Shown here piece after piece: positions 8,575 through 18,036 of a stretch of 64,000 bases of DNA. The stretch spans positions 372,001-436,000 of the forward strand of contig AP024096.1 in NCBI GenBank assembly GCA_015099395.1, written 5' to 3'. The notes beneath the pieces were generated by a model, which was not told the origin of the DNA, searched no databases, and worked only from the letters and a program-made list of their open reading frames with translations. How positions within the stretch are numbered: the stretch's first letter is position 1; each line of letters begins with the position of its first letter. The stretch comes from Ktedonobacteria bacterium brp13. GTDB taxonomy: Bacteria; Chloroflexota; Ktedonobacteria; Ktedonobacterales; Ktedonobacteraceae. Both the position numbers and the translations under genes were made by a program.

Positions 8575-9385
8575 ACATGGAGAACAGAACGAACAGAGCA
8601 AACAGAACGATAACTATAACTATAACGCTGCATGGTTTGAAAAGCTAGATGCTATCGTGACAGGTGAAAGCACTCCTACCGCTGAAGATGACGAACTGCT
8701 CCATCTGGCAGCAAAACTGTCTGATGCATTGACACCACTGAGTCACAGTACCACAGCATCTGAGCAGGACCTTCGTGCAGCATACACACACCAACATATC
8801 TATAACGGCATCCCAGGACAACCCAGGCGAAAGTCATGGCTCTATGGTATAACGACGCTGGTCGCGGTCCTTTTCGTCTTTTTTACAATGGTTGCAGCCT
8901 GTCCAGCCAGTCCACAAATTTCAGTCGCGACCCTGAATGCAGGGAAACAGCTCTGGCAGGACGCAACCTCGTTTGAGCAGATCGACGCATCATCAGTAGC
9001 GCTCCTCTCCGTCAAAAACGCGGGAGTACGTCCTTTGCTGCCCCAAAAATTACCGGTCGGCACGCAAGCGATCGAATTCGGCATCATTACAGATACAGCC
9101 AACGCACAGATGCTCATTGCTTTCGCAGCCGACTATCGCATAGCGGGACAAGATATATCCATCTATGAGCAACCAGCTAACCTTGTTTTCCCATCTTCTG
9201 TTGCCCGGCATATCGCCATCGGCACCAACCAGGGACAGCTATTTCAAAATAACGCTGGCAATAGTGTCATTCAATGGTATCAAGATGGCATGACCTGTCA
9301 GATAGCAAGTGTCCTCCCTCTCAATGAACTACTAGCGATAGCCCACCAGTTTCACACACTCACAAATTGGGACCTTATTGCGTAG
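8567..9385 (+). CDS. Probable membrane-anchored anti-sigma factor
   Basis: 272 residues: a polar N-terminal cytoplasmic part (about 1-90), one TM (WLYGITTLVAVLFVFF, about 93-115), then an outer domain. The outer domain ends in a DUF4367-like region: an acidic/aromatic strand pattern, then VIQWYQDGMTCQIAS and LPLNELLAIAHQF. DUF4367 often occurs in proteins paired with ECF sigma factors. The ATG at 8567 lies inside the end of the sigma gene (8-bp overlap), so translational coupling and 1:1 production are likely. No zinc-finger motif is seen. Anti-sigma function is inferred from position and topology, not from a recognised sigma-binding domain. Confidence 0.72.
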   Translation: MSEHGEQNEQSKQNDNYNYNAAWFEKLDAIVTGESTPTAEDDELLHLAAKLSDALTPLSHSTTASEQDLRAAYTHQHIYNGIPGQPRRKSWLYGITTLVAVLFVFFTMVAACPASPQISVATLNAGKQLWQDATSFEQIDASSVALLSVKNAGVRPLLPQKLPVGTQAIEFGIITDTANAQMLIAFAADYRIAGQDISIYEQPANLVFPSSVARHIAIGTNQGQLFQNNAGNSVIQWYQDGMTCQIASVLPLNELLAIAHQFHTLTNWDLIA

Positions 9386-9408
9386 GAAGAAAAGAAAAGG
9401 AAAAACAC

Positions 9409-10137
9409 ATGGAACAGGCACAAGATTCAACGACGAAACAAGATTCAACGACGAAACAAGAGATCATCCAGAAAAACGGCCCGATTTTGCGCGTAAAAGA
9501 TATGAGCAAAACGTATAAGACGCCCACTGGAAGTGTCAGTGTCCTCCAACATGTCAATTTCGAGGTGCAACAAGGAGAATATATCGCAATCACCGGCTCT
9601 TCAGGATCGGGCAAAACAACCTTATTAATGCTGCTGGGCGCACTGGATACACCCGATAACGGAGAGATCTGGCTGGATACGACCGCAGTACATACGTTAC
9701 GCGGAGTTGCCGCCGCAGACTTTCGCCGCGAGAAAGTAGGCTTCGTCTTTCAACTATTTTACCTGCTACCTACCATGACGGCACTAGAAAATGTCATGGC
9801 GCCTCTGCTTCCTTATAGCCGCAAACTTGACTTTAACTTAAAGAAGCGTGCACAAGTATTGCTAGAACGTGTAGGACTGGGAGATCGGCTTGACCATCCA
9901 CCAACACGTCTATCGGGCGGCGAACAACAACGAGTAGCGATTGCACGTGCGCTCATCAATCAACCACGGGTACTGCTTGCCGACGAACCAACAGGTAACC
10001 TTGATCCCAAAACAGGTACCGAAGTGCTACATGTGCTACGAGAACTTCAGGAGAGCGGCAATCAAACGCTGATCATAGTAACACATGACCCTGAGATCGC
10101 CCGTACCGCTGATCGGCATATTCAAGTACAGCAGTGA
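9409..10137 (+). CDS. ABC exporter ATPase, MacB/LolD type
   Basis: 242-residue ATPase. Walker A GSSGSGKTT (about residues 64-72), Q-loop VFQLFYLLPTMT, signature LSGGEQQRVAIARAL, Walker B VLLADEPTGNLD and the H-loop in IVTHDPE are all intact. The sequence type is that of ATPases paired with FtsX/MacB permeases, and the matching permease is the first gene of this operon. Start at 9409 is supported by AAGGAAA. The N-terminal 20 residues contain a duplicated DSTTKQ from an 18-bp tandem duplication. The gene follows the anti-sigma gene by 23 bp. Confidence 0.92.
   Translation: MEQAQDSTTKQDSTTKQEIIQKNGPILRVKDMSKTYKTPTGSVSVLQHVNFEVQQGEYIAITGSSGSGKTTLLMLLGALDTPDNGEIWLDTTAVHTLRGVAAADFRREKVGFVFQLFYLLPTMTALENVMAPLLPYSRKLDFNLKKRAQVLLERVGLGDRLDHPPTRLSGGEQQRVAIARALINQPRVLLADEPTGNLDPKTGTEVLHVLRELQESGNQTLIIVTHDPEIARTADRHIQVQQ
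9421..9456 (+). repeat. 18-bp tandem duplication in coding sequence
   Basis: Two perfect copies of CAAGATTCAACGACGAAA lie in the first codons of the ATPase gene and keep the frame. Confidence 0.9.
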
Positions 10138-10237
10138 CGGCCATCAACGTTTCTAGCATCCTTACGTATCAACAATGTGGGGCGTCGCTATGGTCCCCCA
10201 TTACCGACGATAACTGAGTGAAAGGTATGCCTGAGTC

Positions 10238-11263
10238 ATGAAAGCTATTGGAGTTTACAAATCTCTGCCCATTACAGATCCACAAAGTCTCGTTGATATC
10301 GAAATAGAGCGACCCGTCCCATCCAGACGGGATCTGCTCGTTCAGGTGAAGGCATTATCAGTAAATCCTGTCGATACAAAGGTACGAGCCTCTATCCATG
10401 AAGGAGATAATACACCGCGTATACTTGGCTGGGATGCGGCCGGTGTTGTTGTGCAGGCGGGACCGGAATGCACTCAGTTTAAACCAGGTGACGAAGTGTA
10501 CTATGCAGGGAGTATCCAGCGTGCAGGCTGTAACAGTGAATTTCATGTTGTTGATGAGCGCATCGTTGGTCGCAAGCCACGCAATCTCACGTTCGCCGAA
10601 GCCGCCGCACTCCCTCTGACATCGATCACCACCTGGGAAGGATTGTTCGACCGCCTTGAAATATCAGAGCAACCTGCTGATAATCAGGGGAAGACTATTC
10701 TGGTTGTCGGTGCAGCCGGCGGCGTTGGCTCTATTCTCACCCAGCTCGCACATTGGGCAGGGCTTACCGTCATCGGCACAGCCTCACGCCCTGAAACAAT
10801 CGCATGGACGAAAAAGCTGGGCAGTACCTATACCATTAACCACCACCAACCGTGGCAGCCACAGCTCGATAAGCTAGCAGTAGGAGACATCGACTACATC
10901 TTCTGTCTGAACAGTACTGCTACCCATTGGGACGCCATGGTTGAAGCTATTGCGCCACAGGGCAAAATCTGCTCCATCGTCGAGACTGATAAGCCTATCA
11001 ATCTGAGTGCATTGCAACACAAGAGTGTAACCTTCGTTTGGGAGTTCATGTTTACACGCTCGATGTACCATACCAAAGATATGGAGCGTCAACAGTATCT
11101 GCTCAACAAATTGGCAGGGCTCATCGAGGAACAAAAGATCAAAACAACACTGACCGAACTCCTGAATGTGATCAATGCCGCCAATCTGCGCAAGATTCAT
11201 CAAAAACTTGAACAGGGCACTGCCATTGGCAAACTGGTGGCGGAGAACTTCCCTGCAAGATAG
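10238..11263 (+). CDS. Zinc-binding-type alcohol dehydrogenase family protein
   Basis: 341-residue medium-chain reductase/dehydrogenase of the quinone-oxidoreductase-like subgroup (the TIGR02817/YogA type). GroES-like N-terminus with VKALSVNPVDTKVR and LGWDAAGVVVQAG; the proton-shuttle region AALPLTSITTWEGLFDRL; a Rossmann nucleotide site VVGAAGGVGSILTQLA; and a C-terminus ending HQKLEQGTAIGKLV. It likely reduces quinones or enones with NADPH. Structural zinc cysteines are absent, as in this subgroup. Monocistronic, followed by a hairpin. Confidence 0.9.
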   Translation: MKAIGVYKSLPITDPQSLVDIEIERPVPSRRDLLVQVKALSVNPVDTKVRASIHEGDNTPRILGWDAAGVVVQAGPECTQFKPGDEVYYAGSIQRAGCNSEFHVVDERIVGRKPRNLTFAEAAALPLTSITTWEGLFDRLEISEQPADNQGKTILVVGAAGGVGSILTQLAHWAGLTVIGTASRPETIAWTKKLGSTYTINHHQPWQPQLDKLAVGDIDYIFCLNSTATHWDAMVEAIAPQGKICSIVETDKPINLSALQHKSVTFVWEFMFTRSMYHTKDMERQQYLLNKLAGLIEEQKIKTTLTELLNVINAANLRKIHQKLEQGTAIGKLVAENFPAR

Positions 11264-11284
11264 AATCTGATACATCTGAAACAA

Positions 11285-11314
11285 CCCGTTCCCATACTCA
11301 GGGATGGGAACGGG
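11285..11314 (+). terminator. Terminator-like hairpin
   Basis: CCCGTTCCCAT and ATGGGAACGGG make an 11-bp perfect stem with an 8-nt loop, 21 bp after the dehydrogenase stop. No clear T-run follows. Confidence 0.6.
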
Positions 11315-11522
11315 AACAGGTCTGAAAGATATTTGCATTTAATTATACAGAGTCACTCAAGTTGAATAGAGAACTGAATTATAAAAACATAACTTATAAA
11401 GCAAATACATAGCGAGGGATATTTGAGCTATAGCTAGCGCATTTGGGATTGGCAATAGAGCAATAGATATTTACTATAGAATATATGCATGATGCGTATA
11501 GAAAGATGGAGTAAATAATTTT

Positions 11523-12398
11523 ATGAGTTTTTTGACATGGCTGTTCGGGAAACAAAGTAAGAATGCAGCTGATTCAATTCAAGTTGCTGATCCGGTATTA
11601 CGTGTAGATAATCTCTATATGTTGCCGCGCCATATGCAAGAGGTAAATCGTCTTGATTTTCAACATTACATGTTGCGCACTGCCTTTCAAGCAAACTATT
11701 TAGCTCCTATCAGTAATCCTATTACTGTTTTGGATGTCGCCTGTGGCACTGGACGCTGGATGTTGGATGTAGCTCAGGATTTTCCCTCTGCGAGCATCAC
11801 TGGTATTGATCTGGCACCACCAGATCCCGCCACAAGTAAGATCTCATTTCCTGCCAGCTGCCGGTTTTTACAGGGCAACATCATCAAAGGCCTGCCCTTT
11901 GATGATCAAAGCTTTGATTTTGTCCACCAACGTTTTCTTGTGCTCGCCCTACCACTGCAATACTGGGAAGCTGATATACGTGAACTTGTACGCGTCACAC
12001 GCTCCGGAGGCTGGCTTGAACTCGTAGAGGCCGATCTCGAATTCCACAACCAGGGGTCTGCCGGCACACGTCTCTACTCATGGATTGAACAGGCCAGTCA
12101 GCAGCGCGGTATCGATGTTACAATCGGACGCAAAATTGAAACATTCGCGCGCACCGCAGGTCTGACGCATGTCAGTGAACACAAAGTCGAGATCCCAATG
12201 GGCAACTGGGGTGGTCGCATTGGCAGTATGCTCGCAACCGACTTCAGTACTGCCGTGATCGCCATTAAACCCCTGGTGACCTCTACCTTAAAGATCGATA
12301 GTCAAGAATATGATTACACCTTGCAGACCTGGTTACAAGAATGCGAACAATTGCACGCAACCTACGACTTTACCATCGTGTACGGACAACGCAGTTAA
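11523..12398 (+). CDS. Class I SAM-dependent methyltransferase
   Basis: 291 residues with a standard class I fold. Motif I is VLDVACGTGRWMLDVA (near residue 69), the acidic end of strand 2 is ITGIDLAPP, motif II is in FDFVHQRFLVLAL, and the post-motif strand is GGWLELVEADLEF. The substrate cannot be read from sequence; the pattern is common among small-molecule methyltransferases in filamentous bacteria. A GGAG sequence stands 11 bases before the ATG. It is a single-gene unit ending in a hairpin. Confidence 0.86.
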   Translation: MSFLTWLFGKQSKNAADSIQVADPVLRVDNLYMLPRHMQEVNRLDFQHYMLRTAFQANYLAPISNPITVLDVACGTGRWMLDVAQDFPSASITGIDLAPPDPATSKISFPASCRFLQGNIIKGLPFDDQSFDFVHQRFLVLALPLQYWEADIRELVRVTRSGGWLELVEADLEFHNQGSAGTRLYSWIEQASQQRGIDVTIGRKIETFARTAGLTHVSEHKVEIPMGNWGGRIGSMLATDFSTAVIAIKPLVTSTLKIDSQEYDYTLQTWLQECEQLHATYDFTIVYGQRS

Positions 12399-12419
12399 TC
12401 CTCGTTAAACAGCACTAAT

Positions 12420-12446
12420 GTCTCTATACCCTGAGAGTATAGAGAC
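12420..12446 (+). terminator. Hairpin after the methyltransferase gene
   Basis: GTCTCTATAC and GTATAGAGAC form a perfect 10-bp stem with a 7-nt loop, about 20 bp past the stop. No T-run follows, so termination is only likely. Confidence 0.5.
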
Positions 12447-12570
12447 GTTACGCTCGGTGTACAAAGCCAGCAGAACGTCTCTGTACGCTGCAATCATATC
12501 AACGCTTGTTTGATATTTCTCCTCCTCTTGCGATCCTCAAGGCTGGTGGGTGCTACGGTTATGACCAGAA

Positions 12571-12600
12571 TTGCCGGGTTCTAAAAAACTGTAGTATAAT
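12571..12600 (+). promoter_or_regulatory. Promoter of the pullulanase gene
   Basis: TTGCCG (12571-12576) and a consensus TATAAT (12595-12600) are 18 bp apart. The -10 is about 40 bp before the ATG at 12639. Confidence 0.6.
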
Positions 12601-12638
12601 AGAGATTATGCCGTTATGACATTTTTGCTGCGGCTATT

Positions 12639-15152
12639 ATGAGTAGAAAGCCAATATACGTGCAGATACCAGTAACTATACTCAACATTTATAGTAAGAA
12701 TTCCTATCTGGAAAATGTTTACTTAGAGGATGCTACGACGCTCCTGGTGACGCTTGCGCAGCCGCTTACCCTGCCTTGCCGGAATGATAAGTTGCTGCTG
12801 AGCGATCGGACAAGTGGTGAGGTTATTCCGGTTGCGAGTGTTGATACGGCCAATCGCTATCAGGCGGTGGTAGTAAGCAATTTTCAGCATCTCCTGGGTA
12901 GCGAGGGAGATTGGAATACGACCGATCCTCTGACACAACTCAAAAAAGTACACTCCAATCTCTATCAATGCACACTTACACTGCCGAAGGGCATCTATAG
13001 CTATAAGTTTGCATTCAATGGTGGTTGGCAATGGACACTGCCAGCCAGTAATGTGGAGTTGAATGTGCCAGCGGATCAGACGAAGGTAACCTTTTCGCTG
13101 GTTCCCTGCGATCTGACGACCCAGCAGACCGAGGTCTATGACTCTATCAATCAACCTGCGGCGGAGATCCCTGCGTCAAGTGCTGGGATGCAGGCAGATC
13201 AGCTCCTGGTGACGCTTTCACAGGCACCGAATGTGACACATACGCTGGAGCTCTCACTGCAAGGCTATCGCAATACGCTGCAAGTTATCGCACGACATGT
13301 GCTGGATACAGCAGCCTATACCTACTCCGGTAACGATCTGGGTGTGACACTGACAGCGGAGAGCACAAGTTTCCGACTATGGGCTCCGACGGCGACAGAG
13401 GTACAGGTCCTCCTCTTTGAGCATGAGAACGGTCCAGTAACGTTGGAGGAACATCTGCACGCAGACCAGCAGGGGACGTGGTATCTGCTACTACCGAGGT
13501 CTCTGGAGAACTGGAGCTACCTCTACCTCGTGACAGTACAGGGTCAGACGCAGACGGCGCTCGATCCCTATGCACGCGCCTGTACACCGAATGCGCTCCG
13601 TGGACTGATCGTTGATCTGGCAAAAACCAATCCCGCTGGCTGGGATGAGGATCAGCATCTCTCGCTGCAAGCAGCAGTCGATGCGATCATCTATGAGCTG
13701 CACGTACGCGATTTCTCGATCTCTGAGGACTCTGGGATGGTGCACAAAGGCGAGTATCTGGCCTTTACAGAGGATGGGACGCAAGGACCATCTGGGGTCA
13801 GTACTGGTCTGGAGCATCTCAAGGAACTGGGGATTACACACGTACAGATTATGCCACCAGCACGTTTCGCGAGCGTCGATGAGACTCGCGTCAACGAGTA
13901 TAACTGGGGCTACGATCCTTGCAACTATAATATCCCCCAGGGCTCCTACGCCTCAAATCCAGGTGGTAGCGCGCGTATTAATGAGTTTAAGCAGCTTGTA
14001 CAGAGCCTGCATCACGCAGGACTGGGCGTGACCATCGATGTCGTCTATAACCATACCTTTACCATTCACAGCACCGACTTTGATAAAATCGTGCCGCAAT
14101 ACTACTATCGTACAGACGACAGAGGCAACTATACGAACGGTTCAGGCTGTGGCAATGAGCTGGCGACCGAGCGTCCAATGGTACGTAAGTTCGTGCGCGA
14201 TTCGGTCAACTATTGGATCAGCGAGTACCATATTGATGGGCTACGCTTCGACTTGATGGCACTCATAGGCACCGAGACGATGGTCGCAATCAGCGAAGAC
14301 CTACGCGCGATCCATCCCGATATCCTGCTCTATGGCGAGCCCTGGTGTGGTGGTGAGTCTGGCCTCCCCTCCTCACAGCTATTGACCAAGGGACAGCAGC
14401 GCGGCCTGCAGATCGGCGTCTTTAATGATGAGATTCGTGGTGCGATCATTGGCAGTGTCTTTGCAAAGGAAGAGCAAGGCTTTGCAACCGGCGCTCAGGG
14501 ACTGGCTGCCGCTATCAAGCAGTCGGTGATTGGGAGTACAAAGACCTTTGCGAATGAACCAGGTGAGGTGGTCAACTACACCAGCAGTCATGATAACTTT
14601 ACGCTCTGGGATAAGATCGCGCAGAGCAATGCCCAGAACAGCGAGGATCAGCGCATCAGGATGGATGAACTGGCGCAAGCTATCGTGCTGACATCGCAGG
14701 GTATTCCTTTTATCCAGGGTGGCGAGGACTTCCTACGGACAAAAGGTGGCAATGATAATAGCTATAACGCAGGTGATAGCGTCAATCAGCTTACCTGGGC
14801 GCGCAAGGCGACGTATCATGCTGTCTTCCAGTACTACGCCAACCTGATCCATCTACGCAGACAGCATCCTGCATTCCGTCTACGTAACGCACACGAGATC
14901 GACCAGCAACTGACCTTTCTGGACAGTCCGCAGAATACGGTCGCCTTCCAGATCGATGGCAAGGCCAGTGGCGATAGCTGGAGCAGCATTCTGGTTATCT
15001 ACAATCCTAATACTCATACATGTCCATTCACGCTACCAGCCGGCAACTGGACAGTCGTAGGGAAACAGGGAGAGATAGCAGAGCAAGGTCTACAAGAGGT
15101 AGAGGGAACGCTCACGCTAGAAGAGATCTCTTGCACCATCCTCCACATATAA
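12639..15152 (+). CDS. pulA: Type I pullulanase (GH13)
   Basis: 837-residue alpha-1,6 debranching enzyme acting on pullulan, glycogen or starch. Order: N-terminal beta region (1-70), an X25/amylopullulanase-like module (about 72-158, with GDWNTTDPLTQL and YSYKFAFNGGWQW), a pullulanase Ig-like/CBM48 segment (about 235-320, FRLWAPTATEVQVLLFE), then the GH13 barrel. The type I hallmark YNWGYDP is present. Catalytic residues are visible: Asp in DGLRFDLM (near 535), Glu in LLYGEPW (near 566) and Asp in SSHDNF (near 650). There is no signal peptide, so it is probably intracellular and involved in glycogen turnover. The ATG has no obvious ribosome binding site, but a consensus -10 is close. Confidence 0.93.
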   Translation: MSRKPIYVQIPVTILNIYSKNSYLENVYLEDATTLLVTLAQPLTLPCRNDKLLLSDRTSGEVIPVASVDTANRYQAVVVSNFQHLLGSEGDWNTTDPLTQLKKVHSNLYQCTLTLPKGIYSYKFAFNGGWQWTLPASNVELNVPADQTKVTFSLVPCDLTTQQTEVYDSINQPAAEIPASSAGMQADQLLVTLSQAPNVTHTLELSLQGYRNTLQVIARHVLDTAAYTYSGNDLGVTLTAESTSFRLWAPTATEVQVLLFEHENGPVTLEEHLHADQQGTWYLLLPRSLENWSYLYLVTVQGQTQTALDPYARACTPNALRGLIVDLAKTNPAGWDEDQHLSLQAAVDAIIYELHVRDFSISEDSGMVHKGEYLAFTEDGTQGPSGVSTGLEHLKELGITHVQIMPPARFASVDETRVNEYNWGYDPCNYNIPQGSYASNPGGSARINEFKQLVQSLHHAGLGVTIDVVYNHTFTIHSTDFDKIVPQYYYRTDDRGNYTNGSGCGNELATERPMVRKFVRDSVNYWISEYHIDGLRFDLMALIGTETMVAISEDLRAIHPDILLYGEPWCGGESGLPSSQLLTKGQQRGLQIGVFNDEIRGAIIGSVFAKEEQGFATGAQGLAAAIKQSVIGSTKTFANEPGEVVNYTSSHDNFTLWDKIAQSNAQNSEDQRIRMDELAQAIVLTSQGIPFIQGGEDFLRTKGGNDNSYNAGDSVNQLTWARKATYHAVFQYYANLIHLRRQHPAFRLRNAHEIDQQLTFLDSPQNTVAFQIDGKASGDSWSSILVIYNPNTHTCPFTLPAGNWTVVGKQGEIAEQGLQEVEGTLTLEEISCTILHI

Positions 15153-15156
15153 AAAG

Positions 15157-15200
15157 AAGAGCGGAGAGGACCTGATATCACAGATCTTCACTCCGCTCTT
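15157..15200. terminator. Bidirectional terminator hairpin
   Basis: AAGAGCGGAG and CTCCGCTCTT pair over 10 bp with a 24-nt loop, between the convergent pullulanase and TPR genes. It lies immediately past the pullulanase stop. Confidence 0.65.
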
Positions 15201-15303
15201 TGGATACTCCAAACATTGCTGCCACACATTTCTACCACACATACATTTCTATTATAGGTACGACCGGTATATAAAGTCGTATTATCTCATCTATACTCGT
15301 ATA

Positions 15304-16002
15304 TTAACCGACCTGAGCATAATCTTCCAGATGATCCAGTTCAGGATCGAGCTCAAGTGCGGTATGGTAATCAACAGCCGCCCGCTCTAAATCGCCAAGC
15401 TGTTTGTAGATCAAGCCGCGCTCGTAGTAAGCAATCGCCAGTTTGGGCTGAAGATGAGTCACACGGCTGAAATCTTGTAGCGCCAGTTCATGGCGCTGGA
15501 GGGATAGATAGTCATGTCCCCGATTGACATAGGCTTGCACAAAGGTCGGATCACAAAGGATCGCCTGCGAATAATCGGCGATGGCCTTCTCGGACTCTTT
15601 AAAAACCACACTATACAGAATACCACGACAATAATAGGCCTCGACATTTCGAGGATCAATCTCAAGTGCCTTACTATAATCCGCCAGAGCCTGCTCATGC
15701 TGCTCCAACATTTTATAAGCGATGCCACGACTACAATAAAACTGTGCGCGTTGCGGGTCCAGTTCTAGAGCGGCACTATAATCGGCGACCATCTGCGCGT
15801 AATTCTCCAACTTCCGATATGCATCGGCCCGCTGGCGATACAGATCGATCAATTGATCCTCGCTCTGAGCCCGCTGACCATAGAGTTCAATCGCTCTGGT
15901 AAACTCATCAATTGCATTTTGATACGCATGGAGATAAAAATAGAGGGCACCTTGCATACGCCGCACCACCGCAATATCGGCATCCATCATTGTTTCTTGC
16001 AT
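15304..16002 (-). CDS. TPR repeat protein
   Basis: 232 residues made almost wholly of tetratricopeptide repeats: about five to six units of 34 residues, such as YYCRGILY..EKAIADYSQAILCDP, YVNRGHDYLSLQRHELALQDFSRV and YYERGLIYKQLGDLERAAVDYHTALELDP. There is no signal peptide or TM. Likely a cytoplasmic protein-interaction scaffold; the partner is unknown. No strong ribosome binding site marks the start; downstream Met codons at residues 5, 6 and 16 are alternatives. Confidence 0.85.
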   Translation of the reverse strand: MQETMMDADIAVVRRMQGALYFYLHAYQNAIDEFTRAIELYGQRAQSEDQLIDLYRQRADAYRKLENYAQMVADYSAALELDPQRAQFYCSRGIAYKMLEQHEQALADYSKALEIDPRNVEAYYCRGILYSVVFKESEKAIADYSQAILCDPTFVQAYVNRGHDYLSLQRHELALQDFSRVTHLQPKLAIAYYERGLIYKQLGDLERAAVDYHTALELDPELDHLEDYAQVG

Positions 16003-16237
16003 AGCATCAGTGGCATCATCCTGGATGCTCGGGAGATCATAAATCTTGCCCGAAACATACGCATCAGTATGATGATAACCTTTCTGTCTTTAAGCAGACA
16101 TAGGAAGCAACCTTACGTCGCCCAACAATGCGACGTCAAAGTGCAAACGGTATTGGATACATGGGTAACTATACATGACAAATACGATTCATCACAACTT
16201 ACTGTGCTCAATCGGCATTTGATATCCCCTAAAATAG

Positions 16238-16492
16238 CTATGGGGTGGTTGCTTTCTCAAGGAAGGTGAGGTAGGTAAGCGCCGAAGAGCGCGAGTTACC
16301 GCACATCTCTTCAGAGGGACGTAACAGGCTACAGACAGCCGGACGCGAAGGATGGCCAAAGAGCTTGCAGCGATTATCTTCTGTTAACTGGACACAGCGA
16401 ACGCCAGCCGGTTTCCCATCTGGCATACCAGGGATAGCCGAAGTTATAGATGGGGCGATACAGCAAGCGCCACACCCAACACGACATTGCAT
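16238..16492 (-). CDS. YkgJ-like cysteine cluster protein
   Basis: 84-residue protein of the YkgJ family, thought to bind zinc or an iron-sulfur centre. The CxxGCGACC motif at the N-terminus, then [24 protein letters not shown] and EEMCGNS give the full cysteine pattern. Start at 16492 chosen: GTGAGGA, ten bases upstream, is the ribosome binding site, and an in-frame GTG at 16507 is part of it. A cluster of phased AGTCA repeats lies just upstream. Confidence 0.85.
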   Translation of the reverse strand: MQCRVGCGACCIAPSITSAIPGMPDGKPAGVRCVQLTEDNRCKLFGHPSRPAVCSLLRPSEEMCGNSRSSALTYLTFLEKATTP

Positions 16493-16510
16493 AGACTTGT
16501 TCCTCACTAT

Positions 16511-16586
16511 CAGTCACTATCAGTCATATTAGTCATACTCAGTCACAAAAAATTCACAAATATAGCGATAGAGTCACAATAGTCAT
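16511..16586. promoter_or_regulatory. Phased AGTCA direct-repeat cluster
   Basis: AGTCA occurs at 16512, 16522, 16531, 16541, 16572 and 16581, four of them spaced 9-10 bp, i.e. about one helical turn. They sit between the divergent YkgJ-like gene and the phosphatase gene. Periodic half-sites suggest an operator; the protein is unknown. Confidence 0.45.
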
Positions 16587-16767
16587 ACAAAGGTAATTTG
16601 AGTACAGTATTACTCTAGTTTGCACGCATGACTCCAAAGACATTTGTGCTAGACTACAGAAGCAGAACATTTATCTCCCCACTCGCATCTTCACCGGAGA
16701 ACACGCAAGGAGTAGCGGGATCAGTAAATAGACACGAAGAAATATAAAGAATTTAGGTGTTACTACA

Positions 16768-17439
16768 ATGGTTCAGACGATACTATATATTATTCGTCAT
16801 GGTCAAACAATATGGAATGCGGAACATAGGATGCAAGGTTTTGGAGATTCGCCACTGACTGAGCTCGGTAATCTCCAGGCTATCTGGGCACGCGACGCTT
16901 TTCACTCTCAAGATTTTGCAGCCATCTATTCGAGCGTGAGTATGCGTGCGCTCCATACTGCTGAGATTATTCGGGGGAGCCGGCAGCAACCAATTACGAC
17001 CTATGCTGATCTGCGTGAACTCTCTATGGGCAGTTGGGAGGGCCGTACAACGGAAGAGATCAAACAAGAAAATCCCGAGGCATACAATCTCTTCTGGCAT
17101 CAACCACATATATATACACCTGACAATGGTGGCGAGACATTCGCGGAGCTACAACAACGCGTGGTGGCTTTAACAGAACAACTCATTGAGCACCACCCCG
17201 ATCAATCTATCTTGATCGTCACACATACGCTCACGATCAAAACACTCCTATCTTACTTTCTGCAGCAGCCGCTAGATCAACTCTCGAAGGCACCAATCTT
17301 ATATCCCGCCTCACTCAGTAAGGTTATCGTTACTGATGGGCAGGCGCAGGTGGCTGCTTATGGTGATACGTCCTTCCATCAATTCTTGCCATCCGTGCCT
17401 TTTACGCAAGAGAAGCGTAAAGAGCCCCCCTCTTCTTAA
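16768..17439 (+). CDS. Histidine phosphatase family protein
   Basis: 223-residue phosphoglycerate-mutase-like phosphatase. The phosphohistidine motif IIRHGQTIWN is at residue 7, followed by LTELGNLQA, YSSVSMRALHTAEII, the acid/base glutamate region LRELSMGSWEG, and the second histidine in LIVTHTLTIKTLL. The subgroup covers cobalamin phosphatases, phosphoglycerate phosphatases and general acid phosphatases; the substrate is not clear. It converges with the deformylase gene, only 12 bp apart. Confidence 0.9.
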   Translation: MVQTILYIIRHGQTIWNAEHRMQGFGDSPLTELGNLQAIWARDAFHSQDFAAIYSSVSMRALHTAEIIRGSRQQPITTYADLRELSMGSWEGRTTEEIKQENPEAYNLFWHQPHIYTPDNGGETFAELQQRVVALTEQLIEHHPDQSILIVTHTLTIKTLLSYFLQQPLDQLSKAPILYPASLSKVIVTDGQAQVAAYGDTSFHQFLPSVPFTQEKRKEPPSS

Positions 17440-17451
17440 AGATTAGTAGGA

Positions 17452-18036
17452 TCAGCGGGTGGTGGCAGCTTTTGTGGCTTTCACATCTTTTGCATCTCTT
17501 GGACCTCGCTGTTGACGCTGTACTCGACGTTCAGCCGCTTGCTGCGCCTCGTTCTCGTCCATCTCGCGGACACGGAAAAGATCGTCCGGTGTACTTAATC
17601 GGTCTGGGAACAGGACGCCATCCAGATGATCAATCTCATGTTGTAGAATACGTGCAAACCAGCCCTCTGCGTTGACGCGCATATTTTTGCCACGTACATC
17701 CTGACCCTTGACGACGATCTTTTCTGCCCGACTCACATTCTCGCCAGCATAGCCAGGAATACTCAGGCACGCCTCTGTACCGAGCACTGCCCCCTCGGCT
17801 TTGACGATCTCCGGATTAAACATTGCAAATTTATGTTCATCATCATCAACAACAAAGAGCCGGATCGACTGCCCGATCTGCGGCGCGGCCAATCCAGCTC
17901 CGTCGTTGGCGTATAATGTCTCGAACATATCGTCGACCAGTCGCTTGAGCGATGCATCGAAATGATGAACCTTTCTGGCCTTCTGACGCAAGACCGGGTT
18001 ATTATCGTCCGTTGTCACTATCTTCCGTTGTGCCAT
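17452..18036 (-). CDS. def: Peptide deformylase
   Basis: Removes the formyl group from nascent N-terminal methionine. The 194-residue protein has all three motifs: GAGLAAPQIG (46-55), EACLS (88-92, with Ala for the usual Gly) and QHEIDHLDG (132-140), giving metal ligands Cys90, His133 and His137 and catalytic Glu134. A basic C-terminal tail of about 30 residues, rich in Gln, Arg and Lys, extends beyond the core. It is not next to fmt or priA as in many bacteria. Confidence 0.96.
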   Translation of the reverse strand: MAQRKIVTTDDNNPVLRQKARKVHHFDASLKRLVDDMFETLYANDGAGLAAPQIGQSIRLFVVDDDEHKFAMFNPEIVKAEGAVLGTEACLSIPGYAGENVSRAEKIVVKGQDVRGKNMRVNAEGWFARILQHEIDHLDGVLFPDRLSTPDDLFRVREMDENEAQQAAERRVQRQQRGPRDAKDVKATKAATTR

